Shown here piece after piece: positions 53,472 to 63,586 of a stretch of 64,000 nucleotides of DNA. The notes beneath the pieces were generated by a model. The model saw only the letters and a program-made list of their open reading frames with translations. It was not told where the DNA came from and ran no database searches. Numbering within the stretch: the first letter of the stretch is position 1; each line of letters starts with the position of its first letter. Made by a program: the position numbers and the translations under genes. This DNA comes from JAZKDW01 sp040387375 (GTDB lineage: Bacteria > Pseudomonadota > Gammaproteobacteria > Burkholderiales > Burkholderiaceae_D), in assembly GCA_040387375.1 (NCBI GenBank), contig JAZKDW010000004.1, positions 62,001-126,000 of the forward strand, in the 5' to 3' direction.

Positions 53472-55202
53472 TTATGCGTTGGTACAACCCAGCACTTCTT
53501 CAAGGCTGGTCATACCCTGCCTTACTTTTACCAGCCCGGCTTCCCGCAAGTTCTTGACGCCATCGCGTTTCGCCTGCGCCTCGATTTCAAGCGCGGTGCC
53601 GTGGGTGAGGATAATATTTTCGATCGCTTCGCTAATCGGCATGATCTGATAAATGCCGACCCGGCCTTTATAACCGCTACCGGTGCAGCGTTCGCATCCT
53701 ACCGGCTTGTACGGCACCCAGGAGCCGTCCAGTTCCTCTTCCTTGAAACCCGCTTCAATCAGCGCTTCATCCGGAATGGTGGTCGTTTGCTTGCATGTGC
53801 ACAGGCGCCGCGCCAGCCGCTGTGCGGTGATCAGCACCACCGCCGAGGCAATGTTGAACGGCGCCACACCCATGTTCATCAGGCGCGTCAGGGTTGCCGG
53901 CGCATCATTGGTATGCAGGGTCGAAAACACCATGTGACCGGTCTGCGCCGCCTTGATCGCAATATCGGCAGTCTCGAGGTCACGTATCTCCCCCACCATG
54001 ATGATGTCGGGATCCTGGCGCAGGAAGGCTTTTAACGCGACCGGAAACGTGAGGCCGGCGCGATCGTTGATGTTGACCTGATTGACGCCGGGTAAATTGA
54101 TTTCGGCCGGATCCTCGGCAGTCGCAATGTTGATGCCGGGCTGATTGAGGATATTCAGGAATGTGTAGAGCGACACCGTCTTGCCCGATCCGGTCGGACC
54201 GGTGACCAGCACCATTCCGTACGGACGCTGAATCGCATTCATCAGCGTTTCCTTCTGTTCGGGATCGTAACCGAGCGCGTCGATTCCCATCTGCGCCTGG
54301 GAGCCGTCGAGAATACGCATCACGATTTTTTCACCGAACAGCGTCGGCAATGTGCTGACACGAAAATCGATGGAGCGGGTTTTCGACATCACGAGTTTCA
54401 TGCGCCCGTCTTGCGGCACCCGTTTTTCCGAGATGTCGAGCTTGGAAATAACCTTGATGCGCGATGCCAGCTTTTCCTTGATGGCGAGCGGCGGCTGCGC
54501 TATTTCACGCAGCACGCCGTCGACCCGGAAACGGATCCGGTAAAATTTTTCGAACGGTTCGAAATGCAAATCCGACGCCCCCAGGTTAATGGCGTCAATC
54601 AGGATTTTCTGCAGGAATTTAACAACCGGCGCATCATCGATATCGGTGGTAAGGCCCGGCTCCGCCGGTGACACCAGATCGTCTTCGACAAAATCGATAT
54701 TATCGAGATCGTCGCCGATCAATTCATTCAGATTCTGTTCCGCGCTTTGCCCTAGCTTCTCGATCAACTCCATCAGCTGCAGGTGCTCGACAATCACGGG
54801 CTCGACCGTCAGTTCGGTCTTGAACTTGATCTGGTCCAGCGCCTGCGTATTGGTTGGATCAGAGATGGCGACCGACACCTTGTTGCCGCGCTTGGCCAGG
54901 ACCACCACCCGCTGCGCATGCATCAGCTTGGAATCGATTACCTTGTCCGGCAAGGTCTGCAGGTTGAATACCGAGAAGTCCAGCATCGGATAACCGTAGG
55001 TCTCCGAGCAGAACATCGCAAGCGCGCGAGAATCGATGGTGCCGCCTTTCACCAATACATCGATGAATGGCGTTTTTTCCGCAACTGATTTTTTATTCAG
55101 CGCGTCGGCCTGTGGCGCGGCCAGACGCCCGGCTTGCACGAGCGCTCGTGCAAGGCCGGACATTGTGTTGCTGGATGCTGAAGGGGGAAGAACTGCCGCC
55201 AT
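53472..55202 (-). CDS. pilB: Type IV pilus extension ATPase PilB
   Basis: 576 residues. The N-terminal GspE-type domains precede the AAA+ ATPase core, with Walker A GPTGSGKTVSLYT, the Asp box region DPEQKETLMNAI nearby, Walker B-like IIMVGEIRDLETADIA and the tetra-cysteine segment CTCKQTT to CERCTGSGYKGR. PilB polymerises pilin by ATP hydrolysis in the cytoplasm. It is upstream of pilC in one operon; the third canonical member, pilD, is about 35 kb away. Confidence 0.98.
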   Translation of the reverse strand: MAAVLPPSASSNTMSGLARALVQAGRLAAPQADALNKKSVAEKTPFIDVLVKGGTIDSRALAMFCSETYGYPMLDFSVFNLQTLPDKVIDSKLMHAQRVVVLAKRGNKVSVAISDPTNTQALDQIKFKTELTVEPVIVEHLQLMELIEKLGQSAEQNLNELIGDDLDNIDFVEDDLVSPAEPGLTTDIDDAPVVKFLQKILIDAINLGASDLHFEPFEKFYRIRFRVDGVLREIAQPPLAIKEKLASRIKVISKLDISEKRVPQDGRMKLVMSKTRSIDFRVSTLPTLFGEKIVMRILDGSQAQMGIDALGYDPEQKETLMNAIQRPYGMVLVTGPTGSGKTVSLYTFLNILNQPGINIATAEDPAEINLPGVNQVNINDRAGLTFPVALKAFLRQDPDIIMVGEIRDLETADIAIKAAQTGHMVFSTLHTNDAPATLTRLMNMGVAPFNIASAVVLITAQRLARRLCTCKQTTTIPDEALIEAGFKEEELDGSWVPYKPVGCERCTGSGYKGRVGIYQIMPISEAIENIILTHGTALEIEAQAKRDGVKNLREAGLVKVRQGMTSLEEVLGCTNA

Positions 55203-55377
55203 AAAAATTTGCTTGGAAAAATCAGACTATATACGTCGGGGCTGCATTAGATAATGCCTATAGGTATCTGATTTGTAAAGATATTGGCATTTTTTGTGGT
55301 GTTTTAGCGTGCTTGGCGGGCGTGCGCACAGGCCTCAGGACCCCACCCGGAAGCGCATCCGCCGAAAATGGCATCGA

Positions 55378-55788
55378 TCATTCAGGGGCGCGCAGTTTAT
55401 CAAGCCATTCAATCAGGGGAATCGTTGCGGGCAGCAGCGGCTCCACGCCGACGCTGCCTTGCCAGGCAAATGCCTGCCCTTCGAGGCTCTGCGGCTCGCC
55501 GCGCCAGGCGCGACTGATATAAAAATGCAAACGGACATGCGCATGCGGATATACATGCTCGACGCCGCACCAGGGCTCGGCAGAGAGCACCTCGATGCCA
55601 AGCTCTTCGACAAATTCGCGCTTGAGCGCATTGAGGATGGATTCACCGGATTCGACTTTCCCGCCGGGGAACTCCCAATAACCCGCATAGGGCTTGCCGG
55701 CGGGGCGCTGTCCAAGCAGGACGTCGCCGTTCGGCTTCATCAGGATGCCGACCGCAACATCAATCGGCAGCGGGAGAAGGGTTGACAT
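55378..55788 (-). CDS. mutT: NUDIX hydrolase (MutT-like)
   Basis: 136 residues. The Nudix box GGKVESGESILNALKREFVEELGI fits G-x5-E-x7-RE-U-x-E-E-x-G-U. The start MSTLLPLPIDVAVGILMKPNGDVLL and the AWQGSVGVEPLLPATIPLIEWLDKL end are typical of MutT, which hydrolyses 8-oxo-dGTP. It sits between the DUF815 ATPase gene and pilB on the minus strand, a position seen in related genomes. Confidence 0.93.
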   Translation of the reverse strand: MSTLLPLPIDVAVGILMKPNGDVLLGQRPAGKPYAGYWEFPGGKVESGESILNALKREFVEELGIEVLSAEPWCGVEHVYPHAHVRLHFYISRAWRGEPQSLEGQAFAWQGSVGVEPLLPATIPLIEWLDKLRAPE

Positions 55789-55824
55789 GCTGGCGCACCC
55801 GGCCTTCAGATGGATTTGGGCAGG

Positions 55825-56700
55825 TCAGCCATGCATCTTCCCGGCATGATCCTTGGCGAATTGCCAGGCCACGCGTCCGGAGCGCGAACCGCGCTGCAAA
55901 GCCCAGCGCAATGCGTCTCCCCTCGCGGCGCTTATCTGTTGTGCATCACAGCCGAAATGGGAAAGCCAGTGGGCGGCAATATCGAGATAGTCATCCTGCT
56001 TGAATGGATAGAATGTCACCCACAAACCAAAACGCTCGGAGAGGGAAATTTTTTCCTCCACGGTTTCGCCGGGATGCAGGTCACCGTCGTCGGTATGCGT
56101 ATAAGTCGCGTTGTCGGACATGCGCTCAGGCATCAGATGACGCCGATTCGACGTTGCGTAAATCAGCACATTATCCGATTGTGCGGAAATGCTGCCATCC
56201 AGCGCCACTTTTAATGCCTTGTAGCCGATCTCGCCTTCTTCGAACGACAGGTCGTCACAAAAAATGATGAAACGTTCCGGCCTTTGAGCGATCAGGTCGA
56301 CGATATCCGGCAGATCCGCAAGGTCATCCTTGTCGACTTCGATCAGCCGCAAGCCTTGCTCCGCGTAGTTGTTCAGGCAAGCCTTGATCAGCGACGATTT
56401 GCCGGTGCCGCGCGCGCCCGTGAGCAATACATTATTGGCGGATTTTCCCTGCACGAATTGCCGTGTGTTCTGTTCAATCTGCTGTTTTTGCGGCTCGATG
56501 TTATGCAGGTCCGACAAGGCAATCGGCGCCATGTGCGCGACAGGCTGCAAGTAGCCGCGGCTGTCGCGTCCGCTGGATTTGCGCCAGCGAAAAGCGATGC
56601 CTGCGCTCCAGTCCGGCACCGCATTGGCGCGCGGCAGGATGGCTTCCAGGCGTTCCAGCATTGCTTCTGCACGAACGAGAAATTGGTCGAGTGGATTCAT
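55825..56700 (-). CDS. DUF815-family ATPase
   Basis: 291 residues. A P-loop ATPase with Walker A VLLTGARGTGKSSLIKA and Walker B RFIIFCDDLSFEEGE, of the AAA-type DUF815 family often found next to argJ. The C-terminus (GLWVTFYPFKQDDYLDIA) is well conserved in the family. The function is not known. The start at 56700 begins MNPLDQFLVRAEAML; upstream codons are open but argin- and proline-rich and overlap the argJ side. Confidence 0.92.
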   Translation of the reverse strand: MNPLDQFLVRAEAMLERLEAILPRANAVPDWSAGIAFRWRKSSGRDSRGYLQPVAHMAPIALSDLHNIEPQKQQIEQNTRQFVQGKSANNVLLTGARGTGKSSLIKACLNNYAEQGLRLIEVDKDDLADLPDIVDLIAQRPERFIIFCDDLSFEEGEIGYKALKVALDGSISAQSDNVLIYATSNRRHLMPERMSDNATYTHTDDGDLHPGETVEEKISLSERFGLWVTFYPFKQDDYLDIAAHWLSHFGCDAQQISAARGDALRWALQRGSRSGRVAWQFAKDHAGKMHG

Positions 56701-56747
56701 GTTGTGTCGGCGCTTGTCAGGCTGCGGGCTTCCGCAAAATTGTTCAT

Positions 56748-57986
56748 TTACGAACGGTAGTCTGCGTTGATTGTCACATACTCGTGCGACAGATCGCAGG
56801 TCCAGATGGTGGCTTCGGCAGTACCGCGGCCCAGTGTCACACGCACGGTGATCTCGGATTGTTTCATCACGCGTTGGCCGTCCTGCTCCTGGTAATCCGG
56901 ATTGCGCCCGCCGTTTTGCGCCACCAGCACATCGTCGAGATACAGGTTGAGCCTGGTGACGTCGAGATCGTCGACGCCGGCGTAACCGATCGCGGCGAGG
57001 ATACGGCCCAGATTGGGATCGGACGCGAAGAAGGCTGTTTTTACCAGAGGCGAATGGCCGATCGAATACGCAATCTTGCGGCATTCTTCCACCGTGGAGC
57101 CTTCCTCCACCTTGATCGTGATGAATTTTGTCGCGCCTTCGCCATCACGCACGATCATCTGCGCCAGCTGCTGCGACAGGCCGATGACTGCTTCTTCCAG
57201 CAGCGCATATTCTGGCGTATCGATTGCGGACACGGTAACGCCGGCGGTGCCGGTCGCGATCAGGATGAATGAATCATTGGTCGATGTATCGCCGTCGATG
57301 GTGATGCAGTTGAAGGATTTATCCGCTGTTTTTTTGACCAGGTGGTCAAGCACCGGTTGTGCAACGCCGGCGTCGGTGGCGAGATAACCCAGCATGGTCG
57401 CCATGTTCGGCTTGATCATGCCGGCGCCTTTGCTGATGCCGGTCAGCGTAATCGTCTTGCCATTGATCGTGACGCTGCGCGAGGCTGCCTTGGGCTGCGT
57501 ATCGGTGGTCATGATTGCCTCGGCGGCGCTCATCCAGTTATCGGTCTTGCAATTGGCGATCGCCTCTGGCAATCCGGCGATCACACGGTCGACTGGCAGC
57601 TGTTCCAGGATGACGCCGGTCGAGAATGGCAGGATCTGGCCGGCTTCACAATCAAGCAAGGCGGCCAGCGCCGCGCAGGTGGCATTGGCTGCGGCGAGCC
57701 CGGCCTCACCGGTTCCGGCATTGGCGTTGCCGGTGTTGATGACCAGCGCGCGGATGGGCGAACCGGACACGCGCACGGCTTCCAGATGTGCCTTGCACAG
57801 TTGCACAGGCGCGGCGCAAAAGCGATTTTTCGTAAATACGCCGGCCACCGTCGCGGTCGGCGCCAGCCGCATCACCAGCAAGTCCTTGCGGTTCTGCTTG
57901 CGTATGCCTGCCTCGGCGTAACCGAGTTCGATGCCGGCTACGGGTGTCAGATCAGCGGCGTTCGGGAGGGGAAGATTAACGGCCAT
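56748..57986 (-). CDS. argJ: Bifunctional glutamate N-acetyltransferase / amino-acid acetyltransferase ArgJ
   Basis: 412 residues. ArgJ transfers acetyl from N-acetylornithine to glutamate in arginine synthesis. The autoprocessing site KPNMATMLG holds the nucleophile Thr (about residue 197) where the protein cuts into alpha and beta chains. The conserved C-terminal NADYRS end is also present. It lies between secA (upstream in transcription) and the DUF815 gene. Confidence 0.98.
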   Translation of the reverse strand: MAVNLPLPNAADLTPVAGIELGYAEAGIRKQNRKDLLVMRLAPTATVAGVFTKNRFCAAPVQLCKAHLEAVRVSGSPIRALVINTGNANAGTGEAGLAAANATCAALAALLDCEAGQILPFSTGVILEQLPVDRVIAGLPEAIANCKTDNWMSAAEAIMTTDTQPKAASRSVTINGKTITLTGISKGAGMIKPNMATMLGYLATDAGVAQPVLDHLVKKTADKSFNCITIDGDTSTNDSFILIATGTAGVTVSAIDTPEYALLEEAVIGLSQQLAQMIVRDGEGATKFITIKVEEGSTVEECRKIAYSIGHSPLVKTAFFASDPNLGRILAAIGYAGVDDLDVTRLNLYLDDVLVAQNGGRNPDYQEQDGQRVMKQSEITVRVTLGRGTAEATIWTCDLSHEYVTINADYRS

Positions 57987-58063
57987 GGATTCTCACTTGA
58001 TCAATTCAATTAATGACAGGCGTTGGCCGCAAGACCATGTCTGCGCGGCGGCGTCAGGTGTGG

Positions 58064-58093
58064 TTCCAGCCCTGATTTTATTCAGGGCTGGAA
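58064..58093. repeat. Perfect 12-bp inverted repeat between secA and argJ
   Basis: TTCCAGCCCTGA (58064-58075) and TCAGGGCTGGAA (58082-58093) pair perfectly around a 6-base loop. No T-run follows on either strand, so it is not a normal rho-independent terminator; it may be a 3'-end processing hairpin of the secA message or a rho-dependent stop. Confidence 0.6.
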
Positions 58094-58125
58094 CGAATGG
58101 CCGCATGTCTTCGCGGGAATACCTG

Positions 58126-60891
58126 TTACGACAATTTTCCGTGGCACTGCTTGTATTTCTTGCCGCTGCCGCATGGGCACGGATCGTTGCGCCCGACTTT
58201 TGGGAAGTCGTCGACCGGCAACGCCTGTTTACGCCCGGCGCCACTGGCGGTCGGCGCCAGCAATTCTTCCGGTCCAAGTTCGGCGTTGAAATCGGCGTGC
58301 TGGTAATGCATGTTTTCAACGTGCGGCTGCGCCATTTCCTCTTCCGCGGCATCGATCTCTGCACGCGATTCGATCCGTACCGTCATCACGATCCGCACCA
58401 CTTCATTCTTGATCGCATCAAGCATCTGCCCGAACAATTCGAATGCTTCGCGCTTGTATTCCTGCTTCGGATTTTTCTGCGCATAACCGCGCAGGTGAAT
58501 ACCCTGGCGCAGATGATCAAGGGCGGCGAGGTGTTCGCGCCAGTGCGTATCTACGCTCTGCAGCATGACACTGCGCTCAAAGCCGGCAAAACTTTCCTTG
58601 CCGACCACGCTCACTTTGGCGTCATAAGCCGCATCGGCCGCTTTTTGCACACGCTCCAGAAGGTCGTCTTCAGGCAGGTCAGGCTCAGCCTGCAGCATCG
58701 CGGTCAGCGGCACATCGAGATGCCATTCGTTGGCCAAGGCCGCTTCCAGCGACTTGATATCCCATTGCTCTTCGACCGACTCTTCCGGCACATGGGTGCG
58801 GAACAGATCGTTGAAGACACCCTGGCGCAGCGACGCGATCAGTTCGGACACGTCCTTTGCTTCCAGCAGCTCGTTGCGCTGCTGGTAGATGACTTTGCGC
58901 TGGTCGTTGGCGACGTCATCGTATTCGAGCAGTTGTTTGCGGATGTCGAAGTTGCGTGCCTCGACCTTGCGTTGTGCGGATTCGATCGAGCGCGACACGA
59001 TGCCGGCTTCAATCGGCTCGCCTTCCGGCATTTTCAGACGGTCCATGATGGCACGCACGCGGTCGCCGGCGAAAATCCGCAGCAAGGCGTCGTCGAGCGA
59101 CAGATAAAAGCGCGAAGATCCCGGATCGCCCTGGCGGCCGGAACGGCCACGCAACTGGTTATCCACCCGGCGCGATTCGTGGCGCTCGGTGCCGATGATG
59201 TGCAAGCCGCCGGCCCCAACCACGTGATCGTGCAGCGACTGCCATTCGTCGCGCAGTTGTTGCGATTTCTGCTGCTTGTCGGCGTCACCCAATTGATCGT
59301 CGGCCTCGATCAGCTGGACCTGCTTTTCGACGTTACCGCCCAATACGATGTCGGTGCCGCGACCGGCCATGTTGGTGGCGATGGTAATCATCTTCGGGCG
59401 GCCTGCCTGGGCGACAATTTCCGCCTCGCGGGCGTGCTGCTTTGCGTTCAACACGTTGTGCGGCAGGTTTGCCTTGGTCAGGATGCTGGACAACAGCTCG
59501 GAATTCTCAATCGAGGTCGTACCCACCAGTACCGGCTGGCCGCGCTCAAAACAATCCTGGATATCGACCAGCATCGCCTGATATTTCTCTTGCGCCGTCT
59601 TGTAGACCTGATCCTGGCGATCCTTGCGCTGGTTGGGCTTGTTTTGTGGAATGACCACGGTCTCAAGACCATAGATTTCCTGGAATTCGTACGCTTCGGT
59701 ATCGGCCGTACCGGTCATGCCGGCGAGCTTGCCGTACATGCGGAAATAATTCTGGAACGTAATCGATGCCAGCGTCTGGTTTTCGCTCTGGATCTGGACA
59801 CCTTCCTTGGCCTCGACCGCCTGATGCAGGCCGTCAGACCAGCGGCGGCCCGTCATCAGCCGGCCCGTGAATTCATCTACGATCACGACTTCATTGTTCT
59901 GCACCACGTAATGCTGGTCCTTGTGATACAGCGTATGGGCGCGCAATGCGGCGTACAGATGGTGGATAAGCGTGATATTGGCGGCATCGTACAGCGACGC
60001 GCCTTCCGGCAGCAGTCCCATGCCGGTCAGGATCTGCTCGGCTTTTTCGTGGCCTGCTTCGGTCAGCAATACCTGGTGGGCTTTTTCATCCTTGGTGTAA
60101 TCACCCGGGACTTCGACCTTGCCTTTGCCATCCGGCGTTTCTTCGCCAATCTGCAAGGACAGCAAGGGCGGAACCGTATTAATTTTCTGATACAGGTCAG
60201 TATGATTTTCCGCCTGGCCCGAGATGATCAGCGGCGTTCTGGCTTCATCGATCAGGATCGAATCGACTTCATCGACAATCGCAAAACTCAGGGTGCGCTG
60301 CACCCGGTCGGCGGCGTCATACACCATGTTATCGCGCAGATAATCAAAGCCGAATTCATTGTTGGTGCCGTAGGTAATATCGGCGCGGTAGGCAAGCTGC
60401 TTCGTGTCATGGTCCATTTGCGACAGGTTGACGCCGGTCGTCAGTCCGAGCCAGCCGTACAGCTTGCCCATCCAGTCGGCATCACGTTGCGCGAGGTAGT
60501 CGTTGACGGTCACGATGTGCACACCCTTGCCTGCCAAAGCATTCAGGTAGGCCGGCAATGTCGCCATCAGCGTCTTGCCTTCGCCCGTGCCCATTTCGGC
60601 AATCTTGCCATTATGCAAAGCCATGCCACCGACCAGCTGCACATCGAAGTGACGCATTTTCAGCACACGTTTGCTGGCCTCCCGGCACACCGCGAACGCC
60701 TCCGGCAGGATATCCTCGAGTTTATCGCCCTTGACGATACGCTCCCTGAACTCGCCTGTCTTCGCCTGCAGCTGGGCGTCGGACAGTTTTTCCGTCGCCG
60801 GCTCGAGCGCATTGATATCGCGGACAGTCTTTTGATATTGCTTGAGTAACCGCTGGTTGCGGCTACCAAAAATCTGGGTCAGTAATGACAT
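58126..60891 (-). CDS. secA: Preprotein translocase ATPase SecA
   Basis: 921 residues, the motor of the Sec export pathway at the inner membrane. Walker A is MGTGEGKTLMATLPAY near residue 105; the DEAD motor motif VDEVDSILIDEARTPL follows; NMAGRGTDIVLGG is the helicase-type motif VI region. The C-terminal zinc SEC-C motif CPCGSGKKYKQCHG ends the protein. The start at 60891 has MSLLTQIFGSRNQR, as in other betaproteobacteria. A 12-bp inverted repeat follows it before argJ. Confidence 0.99.
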   Translation of the reverse strand: MSLLTQIFGSRNQRLLKQYQKTVRDINALEPATEKLSDAQLQAKTGEFRERIVKGDKLEDILPEAFAVCREASKRVLKMRHFDVQLVGGMALHNGKIAEMGTGEGKTLMATLPAYLNALAGKGVHIVTVNDYLAQRDADWMGKLYGWLGLTTGVNLSQMDHDTKQLAYRADITYGTNNEFGFDYLRDNMVYDAADRVQRTLSFAIVDEVDSILIDEARTPLIISGQAENHTDLYQKINTVPPLLSLQIGEETPDGKGKVEVPGDYTKDEKAHQVLLTEAGHEKAEQILTGMGLLPEGASLYDAANITLIHHLYAALRAHTLYHKDQHYVVQNNEVVIVDEFTGRLMTGRRWSDGLHQAVEAKEGVQIQSENQTLASITFQNYFRMYGKLAGMTGTADTEAYEFQEIYGLETVVIPQNKPNQRKDRQDQVYKTAQEKYQAMLVDIQDCFERGQPVLVGTTSIENSELLSSILTKANLPHNVLNAKQHAREAEIVAQAGRPKMITIATNMAGRGTDIVLGGNVEKQVQLIEADDQLGDADKQQKSQQLRDEWQSLHDHVVGAGGLHIIGTERHESRRVDNQLRGRSGRQGDPGSSRFYLSLDDALLRIFAGDRVRAIMDRLKMPEGEPIEAGIVSRSIESAQRKVEARNFDIRKQLLEYDDVANDQRKVIYQQRNELLEAKDVSELIASLRQGVFNDLFRTHVPEESVEEQWDIKSLEAALANEWHLDVPLTAMLQAEPDLPEDDLLERVQKAADAAYDAKVSVVGKESFAGFERSVMLQSVDTHWREHLAALDHLRQGIHLRGYAQKNPKQEYKREAFELFGQMLDAIKNEVVRIVMTVRIESRAEIDAAEEEMAQPHVENMHYQHADFNAELGPEELLAPTASGAGRKQALPVDDFPKVGRNDPCPCGSGKKYKQCHGKLS

Positions 60892-61059
60892 GCTTGGATT
60901 CTAAAAAAGGCGCCGGAAAAAAGACAACATGCAAATTACAGGAACTGCATCGAGTCGGGCTTTGGCTAAAGCGGGGATTTTATCACGCTGACCTTTAATA
61001 TGATTGGGGTGCGCGGCCGGGAAACAATGAGAATGTGTCAAGACAGGATGATCCGCCTG

Positions 61060-62019
61060 TTATTTGGCAAATTGCGCGGCAAGTTTTGCCTGGGCGGCGC
61101 CCGCCGCCAGAAACTTATTGGGATTTTGCTGCATGCCTTTGACCAGCACTTCGAAATGCAGATGTGCACCCGTCGACCGCCCGGTAGAACCGATGTTCGC
61201 AACATGCTGACCGCGTTTGACGATGTCGCCCACCGTCACCATCAGCTTCGATGCATGCGCGTAGCGGGTGACCAGCTCGTTGCCATGGTCAATTTCAAGC
61301 AAGTTGCCAAACTGGTGATGATATTCCGCCGCTATCACCACACCGCCTGCGGCGGCAACAATCGGCGTTCCGGTGGGCGCCGGGAAATCTATGCCCTCGT
61401 GAAACGAGCTGCGTCCGCTGAACGGGTCGATCCGCCAACCGAAGCCGGACGCGTTGTAGCTGACATTTACCGGTTGAATCGTGGGCAACATCTTGAACTG
61501 GACTTTCTCGCGTATCAAGGCGGTTTCGACCACGTTCATGTAGTCGGCACGGTATTCGACATCCCTGGCCAGGGCATCCAGCGCCCGCTGGAACTGTGCC
61601 ATGTCCAGCGCATGGGAACCGCGCGTACTGGCGGACACGTCGGCGCCGCCGCGTCCGGGCGGTTCCTTGAAATTGAACTCCTCCGGCTTGATGCCGGACA
61701 AGCCTTGCACCCGTTCTCCGAGAGCGTCGAGCCGCATCAGTTGCGCCTGCATCTCGCCTAACTTCATGGCCATCGCGGCCAGGTTTTCTTTTACGTACCG
61801 GTCTTTCCTGGTTGTCTCGTCGTCGACCCTGGAAGTGCGGGGATCGGGGGGGAAAGGCGAGCGGAGGTCAGCGCCGTAACGCGTGGAGAAGTGATGCAGC
61901 AGGATGGCGCCGACCGCCACTGCACCCAGGAAAAGCAGCAGGATCAACACGACGTGCCTGTGCGTCAAAGTCAGGGACTTGGCCTGGGTAAAACGCGGGT
62001 GCAGCAGAATAATTTGCAA
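61060..62019 (-). CDS. M23-family metallopeptidase (LytM domain)
   Basis: 319 residues with one N-terminal membrane helix (about residues 25-47), a linker/coiled region, and a C-terminal LytM domain whose zinc-binding residues are seen in SFHEGIDFPAPTGTPIVAAA (H-x3-D) and in TGAHLHFEVLVKG (H-x-H). It probably cuts or trims peptidoglycan cross-links on the periplasmic side. Such genes commonly lie next to secA in Burkholderiales. The direction and the divergent neighbour (62071) suggest it starts its own transcript. Confidence 0.94.
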   Translation of the reverse strand: MQIILLHPRFTQAKSLTLTHRHVVLILLLFLGAVAVGAILLHHFSTRYGADLRSPFPPDPRTSRVDDETTRKDRYVKENLAAMAMKLGEMQAQLMRLDALGERVQGLSGIKPEEFNFKEPPGRGGADVSASTRGSHALDMAQFQRALDALARDVEYRADYMNVVETALIREKVQFKMLPTIQPVNVSYNASGFGWRIDPFSGRSSFHEGIDFPAPTGTPIVAAAGGVVIAAEYHHQFGNLLEIDHGNELVTRYAHASKLMVTVGDIVKRGQHVANIGSTGRSTGAHLHFEVLVKGMQQNPNKFLAAGAAQAKLAAQFAK

Positions 62020-62070
62020 GCTGACTCCTTCGGCCCATCCGTTACGAACGAGGTGTGATAAGGTTTGAGA

Positions 62071-62583
62071 ATGAACCGTTCCTCCTCCTCATTCTCACCA
62101 CTCCAACAGGGTGCCCGGGCGCCCCGCAATAAAACCCGGACGGCGCAAGGCGCGGCGGATTTCTTGCGCGGGCATGAAAAGATGGCCTCTCTTTTGCCTA
62201 CGGTGTCGCGCATGATGGCGCTGCAAAAAGACTGCGCGGCGGTGCTGCCTGACATGTTCAGCGCATGTGGTGTGCTTCAGTTCGAATCGGAGCAATTGGT
62301 ACTGTCGATCCCCAATGCCGCACTCGCTGCCAGGCTGAAGCAAGTGTTACCAAAACTACAAGACACTTTACTAAAACGTGGATGGCAGGTTAACGCAATC
62401 CGTCTCAAAGTGCAAGTTGGGAAGAATGTTATAAAGGCAACGCCAATCAAGCAGTTGACATTTCCGGATCAGGCGATATCGGCGCTGTCGAACCTCGGGA
62501 CCACGCTGGAAGAAACGCCGCGCAATGCGGCTTTACGGGCAGCAATCAGCGCTCTGGTGCAGCGCCATCGCAACACAATTTAA
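62071..62583 (+). CDS. DciA-like protein (DUF721)
   Basis: 170 residues of the DciA/DUF721 family, whose best-known members help load the replicative helicase in bacteria without DnaC. The hydrophobic motif LQFESEQLVLSIPNAALAARLKQVLPKL is the DUF721 signature. The start at 62071 has AAGG a few bases upstream; a TTG two codons earlier is possible. It converges on lpxC, the two stops five bases apart. Function here is inferred from the family. Confidence 0.88.
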   Translation: MNRSSSSFSPLQQGARAPRNKTRTAQGAADFLRGHEKMASLLPTVSRMMALQKDCAAVLPDMFSACGVLQFESEQLVLSIPNAALAARLKQVLPKLQDTLLKRGWQVNAIRLKVQVGKNVIKATPIKQLTFPDQAISALSNLGTTLEETPRNAALRAAISALVQRHRNTI

Positions 62584-62588
62584 AAGGA

Positions 62589-63524
62589 TCAGTTGAGTGC
62601 CCACTCCTGGCCGACCTGACGCGCATACGCACGCGGGGCGGATTCAAGGGTCGGGAAACTGACAATTTCATAGGCGTCCGGTTGTGCCAGCAAGGCGCGC
62701 AACAACTGGTTATTCAAGCCATGACCCGCCTTGTGCGCTGTGTAACTGGCCAGCAGCGGATGACCGATCAGGTACAGGTCGCCAATGGCATCGAGAATCT
62801 TGTGGCGGACGAATTCGTTTTCATAACGCAATCCATCCAGATTCAGGATGCGGTACTCATCCATCACGATCGCATTCTCCAGCGAACCGCCGCGCGCCAG
62901 GCCAATGCCGCGCAAGTTTTCCACATCATGCATGAAGCCGAACGTGCGTGCACGCGCCACTTCCTTCACATAGGACTCGACGCCGAAATCCACTTCGCCA
63001 ATCTGTCCCGTGGCATCAACGGCCGGGTGGTTGAAGTCAATGAAAAATTTCAGCTTGAAGCCGTTGAAAGGCTCTAGTTTCACCCATTTTTCCTGCGCTC
63101 CCTGCCCTTCCCGGACTTCAACGGCTTTCGTGACGCGGATGAATTTTTTTGCGGCTTCCTGCTCCTGCAAGCCTGCCTGTTGCAACAGGAAAACAAACGA
63201 CGATGCCGAGCCGTCCATGATCGGAATTTCTTCGGCAGTCACATCGACATAGAGGTTGTCGATTCCGAGTCCGGCACAGGCCGACATCAGATGTTCCACA
63301 GTCGAGACTTTGGCGGCGCCCTTTTCCAGGGTTGACGCCATGCGGGTATCACCAACGCCGAGCGCGGATGCCAGCAAATCCACTACCGGTTCCAGATCCA
63401 CACGACGAAACACAATCCCGGTGTCGGGCGCGGCCGGACGCAGGGTCAGTTGCACCTTGGTGCCGGAATGCAGGCCGACGCCGACAGTCTTGACGAGTTG
63501 TTTGATCGTACGTTGCTTTAACAT
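62589..63524 (-). CDS. lpxC: UDP-3-O-acyl-N-acetylglucosamine deacetylase LpxC
   Basis: 311 residues. LpxC catalyses the first committed step of lipid A synthesis. The zinc ligands are visible in KVSTVEHLMSACAGLG (His about residue 78) and in RHKILDAIGDLYLIGHPLLA (His and Asp), with the late His in AHKAGHGLNNQLLRALL. Length and motifs are standard. It is normally at the end of the division and cell-wall cluster, here after a small gap from a peroxiredoxin gene. Confidence 0.99.
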   Translation of the reverse strand: MLKQRTIKQLVKTVGVGLHSGTKVQLTLRPAAPDTGIVFRRVDLEPVVDLLASALGVGDTRMASTLEKGAAKVSTVEHLMSACAGLGIDNLYVDVTAEEIPIMDGSASSFVFLLQQAGLQEQEAAKKFIRVTKAVEVREGQGAQEKWVKLEPFNGFKLKFFIDFNHPAVDATGQIGEVDFGVESYVKEVARARTFGFMHDVENLRGIGLARGGSLENAIVMDEYRILNLDGLRYENEFVRHKILDAIGDLYLIGHPLLASYTAHKAGHGLNNQLLRALLAQPDAYEIVSFPTLESAPRAYARQVGQEWALN

Positions 63525-63586
63525 GCAGGAATTATAGCAACTTACCTGTAAGCCAGATGCGGCGGCGGGATGCGATTATCAAGGCG

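Noticed and set aside
57931..60849. A 972-codon open frame on the plus strand across secA
   Set aside because: It lies wholly opposite secA, has no family features and is a side effect of codon bias in GC-rich DNA. SecA on the minus strand has all its motifs.
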